Shown: in pieces, positions 16,091-24,307 of the stretch
Layout of the letters: each line of letters begins with the position of its first letter
How positions within the stretch are numbered: position 1 is the first letter of the stretch
Source of the DNA: DATLNF01 sp046590575
GTDB lineage: Bacteria; Actinomycetota; Actinomycetes; BP-191
NCBI GenBank assembly: GCA_046590575.1
Contig: JBKJUS010000074.1
Span: 1-35,148 of the forward strand
Reading direction: 5' to 3'
DNA: 35,148 nt
The notes under the pieces: generated by a model
Seen by the model: the letters and a program-made list of their open reading frames with translations, nothing else
Database searches by the model: none
What the model was told of the DNA's origin: nothing
Made by a program: the position numbers and the translations under genes

Positions 16091-19000
16091 TCAGCGGAGA
16101 GAGTCGTCGATGGCTTGCCGGATTCGCTTCTCGGACACCGGGTGCGCGGTGCCGAGGGACTGGGAGAAGAGGCTGACTCGGAGCTCCTCGATCATCCATC
16201 GCACCTCTGGCGGCCGCCCGGCGGCGATCCACTCGCCAGTCAGTCGCTGCACCTGCTCGATCCGGATCCGGTCGCGATCCGCCTCCGCGGGCAGCTTTTC
16301 CAGACGCCGCTGAGCTGCCTCGACGTAACGGCGCAGATGCTTCAGCCGATCCCGGCCGGTGAGCGTGACGAAGCCGGGTCCGACGAGGTGCTCCAGCTGC
16401 GCGCGGACGTCGGCCACTGCGTCGCGCGCCAGAGGTGTATGAGCGAGTTCGTCGAGGCGGGCGCCCACGGTCTGCACCATCGCGAGGATCTGGCCGACCT
16501 CGGCAACGACTCGGAAAACTTCGTCCTGCAGCGAGCCGCGCACTGCGTCGCGTAGCGCGACGAAGCCTGCTTCATCCCACACCGGGCCGCCGGCTTCGGT
16601 CACGAGCGCATCGACCGCGGCATCGACACAGTCGGCCAGCAATTCCTGCACCGTCCCGTGACGGTACGTCGGCAGCGCCAGCTTCACAGCCTTAGGCAGG
16701 CGGCCGACCACAGCCCGGATCGGCGAGCCGACCGTGAGGAGCAGCAGCCGGCGGGTGCCACGCCACATCATGCGGGCCTGGTCAGCCGGACTCGCAAGCA
16801 CTCGAAGCGCCACGCTCGCGCCTTCGTCGACGAGCGCGGGATAGCCCTCGGCCTGCCCGGCAGCCAGAATCCGCGGAATGGTGCCCACCGACCAGGACAC
16901 CAGACCGACGCGCTCCACATCGCCAGCCGCCGACGCGACGGCACGGCGCACTCGTGGGGCGAGCGCTGACTGCAGCTCCGTCAGATCGCGACTGGCGCCG
17001 ATGACCGCACCGTCGGCGTCGTGCACTGCAAATCGCACGAGAAGGTAGGGCGGCACCGTCCACTGCCGCCATGCGTCTGCAGGGACGAGCGTCCCACTCA
17101 GGTGATGCAGCTCACGCGTCAGGGCCGGGATCATCGAGCCGTCGTGTGCCGTCATGGCCTCCAGTGCTGTACGCGCGACGTCGGGCGCCGGTACCAGTCG
17201 CACGCGGAGCGGTTTCGGCAGGGATCGGATCAGCGATGTCACCAGCTCGTGCCGCATTCCCGGCACCTGCCAGGTGAATGGATCGCGATCCACCCGGTTG
17301 AGCAGCGGGAGCGGCACGTGGACGGTCACGCCGTCGTCGTCCGCGCCGGGATCGAAGCGGTACGTCAGATCGAGCGCGAGGCCGTCCACCTGCCAGACGT
17401 CGGGATACCCGCCGAGATCCTCGTTGCCGGCGAGCTCCGCGACGAGAAGGTCGCGGCTCAAGGACAGCAGGTCCGGCGTCACTCGTCGCGCCGACTTCCA
17501 CCACGCGTCGAAGTGCCGACCGGAAACCACGGAGTCGGGCAGGCGTGCGTCGTAGAAGTCGACGAGCGTCTGCTCGTCGACGATGAGGTCATGCCGCCGC
17601 AGTCGGTGCTCGAGGTCGCTCGTCTCCTCCAGCACCCTGGCGTTGTCGGCCAAGAATCGGTGGTGGGTGCGCCAGTCGCCTTCGACTAGCGCGTGCCGGA
17701 TGAACACGTCGCGGGCGAGTGCTGGGTCTACCGCCGCGTAGCCGATGCGCCGACGCGTCACAATCGGCAGGCCGAAGAGCGTCACGCGTTCGTAGCCCAT
17801 GACGGCGCCCCGTGCGGCGTCCCAATGCGGCTCGCTATAGATGCGGACGACGAGATGCTCGGCCAGCGGTTCGACCCAGGCGGGGTCGATACGCGCGACC
17901 GTGCGCGCCCAGAGCCGGGAGGTCTCCACGAGCTCCGCCGCCATCACCCAGCGAGGCTGTTTCTTCGCGAGAGAAGAGCCTGCGCCGATGGCGAAACGGG
18001 CGCCGCGCGCGCCGGCGTACTCCCGCTTCTCGCCGTCCTTGGCTCCGATGTGCGAGAGCAGACCCGCCAACAGCGAGCGGGACACGGCGCTGTCGTCGGG
18101 TGGCCCGGACACCGCACCCGGTACGACGAGGCCGGCCGACTTCGCGGCTCGCCTGAGCTGGCTGTGCAGGTCCTGCCACTCTCGCACCCGCAGGTAGTGC
18201 AGGAACTCCGCCTTGCACATCCGTCGGAAGGCGCTCGACGACAGCTCGGCCTGCTTGTCCTGCAGGTGATGCCAGAGGTTCAGGATGGCCGCGAAGTCGC
18301 TGTGCTCGTCGCGGAACCGAGCATGGTGCTCATTAGCCACCTGCGCCCTGTCGAGCGGTCTCTCGCGTGGGTCCTGAATGGACAACGCAGCAGCGATGAC
18401 GAGCACTTCGTGGAGGCATCCCTGAGCCGACGCCTCGATCACCATGCGACCCAGCCGTGGGTCGACCGGCAGCCGCGCGAGTCGGCGGCCCACCGCAGTG
18501 AGTCGCGGGGGGTCCTGGGTCTTCGTCAACTCGATCGCACCGAGCTCCAGGAGGAGGTCGAGACCATCTCGGATGCCCCGACGATCCGGCGCGTCGACAA
18601 ACGGGAAGGCCGCGATGTCACCGAGCCCGAGCGAGGTCATGGCCAGGATCACGCTGGCCAGGCTGGTGCGCAGAATCTCTGGGTCCGTGAAGTCGGGTCG
18701 TGAGAGGAAGTCCGCTTCGTCGTACAGCCGAATGCAGATGCCGTCGGCGACCCGACCGCACCGGCCCTTGCGCTGGTCGGCGCTGGCTTTGCTGACCCGT
18801 TCGATCGGCAGCCGCTGCACCTTGGTGCGGGCGCTGTAGCGTGAGATACGCGCGGTGCCCGGGTCGATGACGTAACGGATACCCGGCACAGTCAGCGACG
18901 TCTCCGCGACATTCGTCGCCAGCACAATCCGCCGTCCTGCGTGTGACGCGAAGACCCGGTGCTGCTCGGCGGCCGACAGCCTCGCGTAGAGCGGTAGCAC

Positions 19001-19909
19001 CTCGGTGGACGGAAGCTCAAGGCGAGCGAGAGCGTCCGCCGTGTCGCGGATCTCCCGCTCTCCGGAGAGGAAGACCAGGATGTCCCCTGGCCCTTCCACG
19101 CGCAGTTGCAGCACCGCGTCGGTGATCGCCTGCACCTGGTCCACATCCGCGTCGGGCGGTCGGTAGCGGACTTCGACCGGGTAGGTCCGGCCCGATACCT
19201 CGACGATGGGCGCGCCGCCGAAGTGCGCGGCGAACCGCTCCGTGTCGATGGTCGCGGAGGTGATGACGAGGGTGAGATCCGGTCGTTGCGGAAGGAGCTG
19301 GGCGAGGTATCCGAGCAAGAAGTCGATGTTGAGGCTGCGCTCGTGCGCCTCGTCGAGAATGACCGTGTCGTAACGGCGCAGCATCCGGTCGTTCTGCAGC
19401 TCGGCAAGCAGGATGCCGTCGGTCATCACCTTGATGAGCGTGTCGTCGCTGGACCGGTCGGTGAAGCGGACCTGATAGCCGATAACGCCCCCGACGTCCT
19501 CCTCACCCAGCTCCTCGGCGATCCGCTCGGCGACCGCCCGAGCGGCGATCCGGCGCGGCTGCGTGTGCCCGATGAGACCGCGGACGCCGCGACCTGCCTC
19601 AAGGCACATCTTCGGCAGCTGCGTCGTCTTGCCGCTGCCGGTCTCACCAGCGACCACGACCACCTGGGCCGCCCTCAGCGCAGCGATGATGTCGTCGCGC
19701 CTCCCGCTGACGGGCAGGTCGTCGGGATAGGCGATCTCGGGGACCACGTCGCGCCGACGGGCGACTCTCGACTCGGCCTTGGAGACGTCGTCGAGCAGTT
19801 CGGGAGAGGGGCCTTGCGCCGAGAGTCGGCTACGTAAGAGGTGTTCGTCGCGCAGCATCAGCAAGCTGAGTCGGGCGTCGAGATCGAACGGGGCGTCCGC
19901 GCCCGTCAC
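16091..19909 (-). CDS. hrpA: DEAH-box ATP-dependent RNA helicase HrpA
   Basis: 1272 residues, the normal size for HrpA. Motifs in order: Walker A GETGSGKTTQLPK (about 88–100), TQPRRIAARAVA (Ia), DEAHERS (186–192), TSATID (217–222) and the motif VI region QRKGRCGRVADGICIRLY. The helicase-associated and OB-fold parts follow, then the long HrpA-specific C-terminal half (DUF3418 type) ending near HLRRYVEAAQRRLEKLP. HrpA acts on mRNA and, in E. coli, on stalled ribosomes. The GTG start at 19909 lies 12 bases after the stop of the lytic transglycosylase gene, so the two are probably co-transcribed. Confidence 0.95.
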   Translation of the reverse strand: MTGADAPFDLDARLSLLMLRDEHLLRSRLSAQGPSPELLDDVSKAESRVARRRDVVPEIAYPDDLPVSGRRDDIIAALRAAQVVVVAGETGSGKTTQLPKMCLEAGRGVRGLIGHTQPRRIAARAVAERIAEELGEEDVGGVIGYQVRFTDRSSDDTLIKVMTDGILLAELQNDRMLRRYDTVILDEAHERSLNIDFLLGYLAQLLPQRPDLTLVITSATIDTERFAAHFGGAPIVEVSGRTYPVEVRYRPPDADVDQVQAITDAVLQLRVEGPGDILVFLSGEREIRDTADALARLELPSTEVLPLYARLSAAEQHRVFASHAGRRIVLATNVAETSLTVPGIRYVIDPGTARISRYSARTKVQRLPIERVSKASADQRKGRCGRVADGICIRLYDEADFLSRPDFTDPEILRTSLASVILAMTSLGLGDIAAFPFVDAPDRRGIRDGLDLLLELGAIELTKTQDPPRLTAVGRRLARLPVDPRLGRMVIEASAQGCLHEVLVIAAALSIQDPRERPLDRAQVANEHHARFRDEHSDFAAILNLWHHLQDKQAELSSSAFRRMCKAEFLHYLRVREWQDLHSQLRRAAKSAGLVVPGAVSGPPDDSAVSRSLLAGLLSHIGAKDGEKREYAGARGARFAIGAGSSLAKKQPRWVMAAELVETSRLWARTVARIDPAWVEPLAEHLVVRIYSEPHWDAARGAVMGYERVTLFGLPIVTRRRIGYAAVDPALARDVFIRHALVEGDWRTHHRFLADNARVLEETSDLEHRLRRHDLIVDEQTLVDFYDARLPDSVVSGRHFDAWWKSARRVTPDLLSLSRDLLVAELAGNEDLGGYPDVWQVDGLALDLTYRFDPGADDDGVTVHVPLPLLNRVDRDPFTWQVPGMRHELVTSLIRSLPKPLRVRLVPAPDVARTALEAMTAHDGSMIPALTRELHHLSGTLVPADAWRQWTVPPYLLVRFAVHDADGAVIGASRDLTELQSALAPRVRRAVASAAGDVERVGLVSWSVGTIPRILAAGQAEGYPALVDEGASVALRVLASPADQARMMWRGTRRLLLLTVGSPIRAVVGRLPKAVKLALPTYRHGTVQELLADCVDAAVDALVTEAGGPVWDEAGFVALRDAVRGSLQDEVFRVVAEVGQILAMVQTVGARLDELAHTPLARDAVADVRAQLEHLVGPGFVTLTGRDRLKHLRRYVEAAQRRLEKLPAEADRDRIRIEQVQRLTGEWIAAGRPPEVRWMIEELRVSLFSQSLGTAHPVSEKRIRQAIDDSLR

Positions 19910-19921
19910 TGCAGCACCGGA

Positions 19922-20920
19922 TCAGCCGTTGCCGAAGCCTTGGGGGAGCCAGACGCCGCCGACCGTGGTCACGTAGTAGACCTGCCACCCGTGGTAGCCG
20001 TAGTAGGCGCGAGCGTCGACCCGCATGCGGTCGGCGTAGAGAACGACGGCATCGACGTACCGCTCGTCGTGGTTGTAGGCGTAGACGGCCTTACGGATTC
20101 GCGACGGTGCGCCACTGGCCCGCAGGTAGCGAGCCGCGGCCCGGATCGAGTCGCGGTTCGAGTGGATGTCGCCGCCGTCACCGTAGGACCGCCAGGTCGC
20201 CGGCATGAACTGCATGGGGCCTTGCGCACCGGCCGTCGAGGTGCCGCGGATCCGTCCCATCCGAGTCTCGACGAGGTGGATCGCCGCGAGGTACTGCCAC
20301 GGCACGCCAAACTCCCTCTCGGCGTCGCGGTAGTGCCTGAGGAGCTCTGGTGCGGGCGCGGGAGCGACGATTTGCCACGGCGGAAGAGTGGCCTTCGGGC
20401 GACGGATCATCGATCGAAGCTGTACGCCGGCTGTCACGTCGGACTCCACGGCGGCGCGGAGGCGGGGATCGAGGAGGGCATATGTCGCGCGCCGACGTGC
20501 AGGTTCGGTGATCAGGGCGCGGATTGCCACCTGTTGGAGGTGAGCCACCCGGGCCAGCGCGCGAGGCGATGTCGAGGGGTTGTCGATCGCGCGGGCGGTG
20601 TCGCGAAGCTGCCGAGCAAGTCCGGCGGCGTCGCCCGCGGCGACCGGCTCGCCCGGCCGGGGAACGGATGGCAGCGTGTGGCGCTCCGGCTGGACGGGAG
20701 CGGGCACCGCGGTCGGCAGGCTCGCTGCTGACGGCGGATGGGAGCTGACTGGCTCCGGTGCGGGGGTCGGTAACGTCGCCGACGTTGAGCTGGCGGGTAT
20801 CTCAACGGCCACTAGAGGCCGTTCAGATGTGTTGTGGTCCCGCAGGGCCACGGTGACGCCCGCGACCAGGCCGACGAGACCGAGGCAGGTAGCGGGGACG
20901 ACGTAGTACGCGCGCAGCAT
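19922..20920 (-). CDS. Lytic murein transglycosylase (SLT/MltB-like), membrane-anchored
   Basis: 332 residues. One N-terminal hydrophobic segment (VPATCLGLVGLVAGVTVAL, about 8–26) acts as anchor or uncleaved signal; a Pro/Ser-rich stretch runs to about residue 90, then a helical region. The catalytic domain is about 190–300: FGVPWQYLAAIHLVETRMGR with probable catalytic Glu218, GTSTAGAQGPMQFMPATWRSYG, and NRDSIRAAARYLRASG, which is the lysozyme-like lytic transglycosylase pattern. The enzyme cuts the glycan strand of peptidoglycan outside the membrane. The C-terminus after about 300 (YYGYHGWQVYYVTTVGGVWLP) is Tyr-rich. hrpA follows 12 bases downstream. Confidence 0.9.
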   Translation of the reverse strand: MLRAYYVVPATCLGLVGLVAGVTVALRDHNTSERPLVAVEIPASSTSATLPTPAPEPVSSHPPSAASLPTAVPAPVQPERHTLPSVPRPGEPVAAGDAAGLARQLRDTARAIDNPSTSPRALARVAHLQQVAIRALITEPARRRATYALLDPRLRAAVESDVTAGVQLRSMIRRPKATLPPWQIVAPAPAPELLRHYRDAEREFGVPWQYLAAIHLVETRMGRIRGTSTAGAQGPMQFMPATWRSYGDGGDIHSNRDSIRAAARYLRASGAPSRIRKAVYAYNHDERYVDAVVLYADRMRVDARAYYGYHGWQVYYVTTVGGVWLPQGFGNG

Positions 20921-21048
20921 CAGGCGGGCAGTCTAGGCGAAGTCGATCGGCCGGTTGCTTGTGTCTGCTCAAGTGGGAAGTCACTAGCGCGCTGAGGCGC
21001 TCCGCTTGGCAGGACTAATCCTGGCCGGATGAGGGAAGGCCAGCGCAC

Positions 21049-21423
21049 ATGGAGCACTTCGAGATTGCCGCCGTGGCCAAGGCCAGCGCAGACTTCCGCC
21101 GGGTCATCTGGACGGGCGCGCACACCCAGCTGGTCGTGATGACCATCCCGGTCGGTGGAGAGATCGGCACCGAGGTCCACGATGGGAACGACCAGATCTT
21201 GACCTTCATCGCCGGTACGGCGCGGGCTGACATCGCTGGGGAGTCGAGAGAGATCCACCCGGGTGCGCTAGTCGTCGTCCCGGCCGGGGTGGAGCACAAC
21301 TTCACCAACATCGGCACCGAGCCGTTGGTGCTGCACACGGTCTACGGCCCACCGGACCACGCGGACGGCACCGTGCACGCGACGAAGATCGCTGCCGACG
21401 ACGACGAGCACGACCACGCATAA
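21049..21423 (+). CDS. Small single-domain cupin protein
   Basis: 124 residues forming one cupin barrel. Cupin motif 1 is incomplete (GGEIGTEVHDGNDQILTFIAG: one His, and Gln where Glu is usual), and motif 2 is PAGVEHNFTN with a conserved His. The metal site may therefore be partial. Such small cupins are often metal- or sugar-binding proteins or isomerases; the substrate is unknown. The C-terminus is His/Asp/Glu-rich (ADDDEHDHA). ATG 21049 is preceded by GGGAAGG. A TAATCC-like -10 lies at 21016–21021. The next gene starts 62 bases downstream. Confidence 0.85.
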   Translation: MEHFEIAAVAKASADFRRVIWTGAHTQLVVMTIPVGGEIGTEVHDGNDQILTFIAGTARADIAGESREIHPGALVVVPAGVEHNFTNIGTEPLVLHTVYGPPDHADGTVHATKIAADDDEHDHA

Positions 21424-21485
21424 GCAGCCGCATGTGTGCGGCATCACGGAAGGATGACTCGGGGCCGACGGCGAAATGCCTTCCC

Positions 21486-22919
21486 ATGACCCGTCGTCCC
21501 GCCGCTGCTCTTGCCCTGCTCATCGTCTGCGGAGCAGGTGTGCCGGTGCTGACTTCCGCGCAGGCCGCGCCCGCGTGCCGAGCTCCTGCGCCACCTCCAC
21601 TGCGATTCGGCGCACCGGTCTACGTCGACAAGGCACGCGCGGGCGGCGAGCCAGTGGTGATGGCAGCGCCCGACGGATCGATCCTGGTCACGGCGCACTC
21701 GGGTACGACGCACCTCTTTAAAGATCCTTCCGCCGCCGCCGGCATTGGTGACTTCGCGGTCGGCCACGCCAACCAGACGCTCAACTGGCGCTCCACCGAT
21801 GGTGGGAAGACCTTCGCCTTCGTCGGCCTCGCCGGGAGGCCGGTAGGCCCGCACAGCGCCATGTCGACGGGCTTCTCCGACCCCGACCTGACGGTGGACG
21901 CGGGCGGCCGCATTTACAACACGGAGATCACGTTCCCGGCGAACGTGTCGGTCTACACCTCGACCGATAACGGCGCGTCGTGGTCGCAGATCGCCAACCC
22001 CGTTGCTGGCACCGGTGATCGGCCGTGGTTGACCGGCATGGGCAAGAACGAGGTCTTCCTCTACGTCAACAGCCCGAAGCAGCTGTGGCATTCGACCGAC
22101 GGTGGGCTCACGTTTGCCCTTGTCGCGACGTCGTTCCCGGTCAACGGAAAAATGCTGGTCGACCCACTGCACCCCGACGGGGGACTCATCGGGCCGGTGA
22201 CCGCCACTGCCCCGGCTGATGGCACCGAGGGCCGGTCGACCGGCGGGGTTGCCTTCAGCGAGGACCGCGGTAAGACCTGGAACGTCTTCGACATGGAGGA
22301 GACGCCGAAGTCCACGGCATTCTTCTCCGCGGGTGCAATGGCGGTTGACAAGGCAGGCACGGTTTACGTCGCCACCGCTGGCGGCTACCAGGGACCCGAC
22401 GACGTCGAGCTCGACGGCGAAGTCAACCTGATGTCGTTCGACCGGCGTACGAAATCCTGGTCCGCTCCCGTGCGCATCCCGGCGCCGCCGGGCGATGCCA
22501 TGTGGCCGTGGGTCGTCGCCGGTGACGCGGGCCGAGTCGCGGTGCTGTGGCTGCACCGCCCCACCGAGGCGCACGAGTTCCACCTCTACGTCGCACAGAC
22601 GCTCAACGCGACCGGCTCGATGGTGCGCTGCGATGGCCGGTCCCGCCGGGTCGGCCCCACCTTCGCGGTCGTCGACGTGTCGCGGCGGCCCATCCACGCC
22701 AACGTCATCTGCCTCGACGGCACCTCGTGCAACCTCGACACCCGGGTCACGGCCAGTGACCGCCGGCTCGGGGAGTACGTCACCGTGGCAGTGGACCCCA
22801 AGGGGCGGCTCCTGGTCGCCGCATCGGACACGATGCTGAAGTCGCCGACCAACGGTCCTAAGCCTGTGTCCAATCCGCTTTTCGTCGGCCAAACCGGTGG
22901 GGCGCGCCTCTTCCGCTAG
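21486..22919 (+). CDS. Secreted beta-propeller with Asp-box (BNR/sialidase-like) repeats
   Basis: 477 residues from the ATG at 21486; an in-frame ATG at 21432 would add 18 residues ahead of the signal peptide and is less likely. The signal peptide is RRPAAALALLIVCGAGVPVLTSAQA, cleaved near residue 26. Four Asp-box motifs are visible: STDGGKTF, STDNGASW, STDGGLTF and SEDRGKTW, typical of sialidase-like six-bladed propellers. Sialidase catalytic residues (the N-terminal RIP Arg and the Arg triad) were not recognised, so a binding or other hydrolytic role is as likely as sialidase. Its TAG stop overlaps the stop of the convergent small membrane protein. Confidence 0.8.
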   Translation: MTRRPAAALALLIVCGAGVPVLTSAQAAPACRAPAPPPLRFGAPVYVDKARAGGEPVVMAAPDGSILVTAHSGTTHLFKDPSAAAGIGDFAVGHANQTLNWRSTDGGKTFAFVGLAGRPVGPHSAMSTGFSDPDLTVDAGGRIYNTEITFPANVSVYTSTDNGASWSQIANPVAGTGDRPWLTGMGKNEVFLYVNSPKQLWHSTDGGLTFALVATSFPVNGKMLVDPLHPDGGLIGPVTATAPADGTEGRSTGGVAFSEDRGKTWNVFDMEETPKSTAFFSAGAMAVDKAGTVYVATAGGYQGPDDVELDGEVNLMSFDRRTKSWSAPVRIPAPPGDAMWPWVVAGDAGRVAVLWLHRPTEAHEFHLYVAQTLNATGSMVRCDGRSRRVGPTFAVVDVSRRPIHANVICLDGTSCNLDTRVTASDRRLGEYVTVAVDPKGRLLVAASDTMLKSPTNGPKPVSNPLFVGQTGGARLFR

Positions 22920-23137
22920 TCGGCGTCGTCATCGTGACGACGGGGGCGGCGCCTGATGAGGAGCCCGTACGCAGAGGTGGCAACGCCGCCCACGCCCAGT
23001 GCGACGATCGTGCCCGCGAACACGATGTGCTCGTCGACGAAGATGGTGTTGGTGCGATAAAGGAAGTACAACCCAGCCACGCCCAGCGACAGCAGGCCGG
23101 TCACCAGCGACATGAGGTTCACCCGGCGCTCAGTCAC
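22916..23137 (-). CDS. Small two-helix membrane protein downstream of the LiaF-like gene
   Basis: 73 residues from GTG 23137: a short basic start, two membrane helices (MSLVTGLLSLGVAGLYFLY and IVFAGTIVALGVGGVATSAYGLLI) and a basic then acidic tail (RRRPRRHDDDAD). The GTG overlaps the stop of the preceding PspC/LiaF-like gene in the 8-base string GTGACTGA, so translation is probably coupled and the two products may work together. A longer open frame to 23248 overlaps that gene and is not needed. Function unknown. Confidence 0.75.
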   Translation of the reverse strand: MTERRVNLMSLVTGLLSLGVAGLYFLYRTNTIFVDEHIVFAGTIVALGVGGVATSAYGLLIRRRPRRHDDDAD

Positions 23138-24221
23138 GACGCACCTCGACCATGCCGATGCGGACGCTGAGGGCGAGAGTGATCGGCTGGACGTCGGTCG
23201 GACCGTCGTCGACGTGGCGCTCGACTCGTCGGCCGTTGTCCTCGACACCGAAGATCAGCACCTCCCCATGGCCGGCGCGGGCGTCGAGGGACACCCGAAC
23301 GTTGTCGGGCACGAGGACAAGAAGGTGTCCTACGTCCACGCGCGCCGTGATGTCGAGTGGGTCGCTGCTGGTCGGCAGCGAGCGTAGGTCGAGGGTGGCC
23401 TCTCCGATGCCGAGCCGGTACGTCGCGCTGCCGGCCGGCGTCCAAGTTCGCTCGCCGATGCCGGCCTCAATAGCGGGTCGCGCGCCCGCAGTGGCGCCGA
23501 GGGTCAGGCCCAACGCGACAGCGAGAGCGATGAGCCCCGGCGCGCGGCCGAAGAATGATCCGATGACGAGACCCACTCCCACGGTCGTCAGCGCCGCAGC
23601 CAGGACGACCTCGGCGGGGACGCTGGCAGCGCCTGAAGCGCCGACCAGCAGGAGCACCCCAGAGACGAGCACTGCCACGCTGATGGTCAGGCCGCCGAGC
23701 GGCGAGCGGGGCCGGGGTGGCGATGGGTGCCAGACGGGGAGTGGCGGAGAGGGCACGGAGTCGGCATCTGCCGGGGCTGCGACGGCGTCTGAGAGGCCGG
23801 TTGCGGAGGGCATTGGCGAGGCGGGCCGCGCTGCCCTTTCTCGCCACCAGAGCAGACCTAGAGCGCCGACGACCGCGCCGACCAGCAGGCCGTCATTGCT
23901 GTCGTCGAGAAAGAAGGCGCCGATCGACAGCACCACGAGAGCGAGCAGAAGCGATTGAGACGTGGTGATCTGGCGGTCAGGGCCCTTGATCACGCGCTCC
24001 GCGAGAGAGGTGGGTTGGTCCTCGGCCGGGATGGCCACGATCCCGACCAGGTAGAGGACGAACCCGAGCCCGCCGAAGAAACAGAGGCCGAGGGCGAGCA
24101 CGCGCCACAGGATCGGGTCGGTGCCGGTGGCGCGGGCGACCGCAGTGCACACCCCCTTGAATGCACTGTCGCGGGGTCGTTCAAGACGGGGGGCGGAATA
24201 CGAGGTCTGTGTCATGTCCAC
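23130..24221 (-). CDS. PspC-domain membrane protein with LiaF-like C-terminal domain
   Basis: 363 residues from GTG 24221 (ATG 24215 is an equally good start). Residues about 15–70 are a PspC domain (FKGVCTAVARATGTDPILWRVLALGLCFFGGLGFVLYLVGIVAIP). More helices follow (SLLLALVVLSIGAFFLD, GLLVGAVVGALGLLWW), then a Pro-rich loop (about 130–175), and helices to about 250. The end is a beta-rich LiaF-type domain (YRLGIGEATLDLRSLP, ITARVDVGHLLVLVPDNVRVSLDARAGHGEVLIFG). LiaF-like proteins hold the partner kinase inactive until envelope stress. The divergent neighbour is a PspC-domain kinase with its regulator, so this is probably that system's sensor or brake. Confidence 0.88.
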   Translation of the reverse strand: MDMTQTSYSAPRLERPRDSAFKGVCTAVARATGTDPILWRVLALGLCFFGGLGFVLYLVGIVAIPAEDQPTSLAERVIKGPDRQITTSQSLLLALVVLSIGAFFLDDSNDGLLVGAVVGALGLLWWRERAARPASPMPSATGLSDAVAAPADADSVPSPPLPVWHPSPPRPRSPLGGLTISVAVLVSGVLLLVGASGAASVPAEVVLAAALTTVGVGLVIGSFFGRAPGLIALAVALGLTLGATAGARPAIEAGIGERTWTPAGSATYRLGIGEATLDLRSLPTSSDPLDITARVDVGHLLVLVPDNVRVSLDARAGHGEVLIFGVEDNGRRVERHVDDGPTDVQPITLALSVRIGMVEVRRD

Positions 24222-24274
24222 AGACTCGCGGCACCGGCGAGCCAGCGCATCGGGGCATCACCCTGATCTTGGCC

Positions 24275-24291
24275 TCAGGGTAAGACCCTGA
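24275..24291. promoter_or_regulatory. Perfect palindrome in the divergent LiaF-like / PspC-kinase promoter region
   Basis: TCAGGGTAAGACCCTGA: two perfect 7-base arms with a 3-base spacer. A third half-site ACCCTGA lies at 24260–24266. The 86-base region separates the LiaF-like gene from the PspC-kinase/regulator pair, so the palindrome is the natural binding site for the LuxR-type regulator encoded at 25488. The binding is inferred. Confidence 0.65.
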
Positions 24292-24307
24292 CGACGCCAG
24301 GTGCGCG

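Noticed and set aside
21444..22892. 482-residue minus-strand frame opposite the propeller gene
   Set aside because: The plus strand has a signal peptide and four Asp-box motifs; the minus frame shows none.
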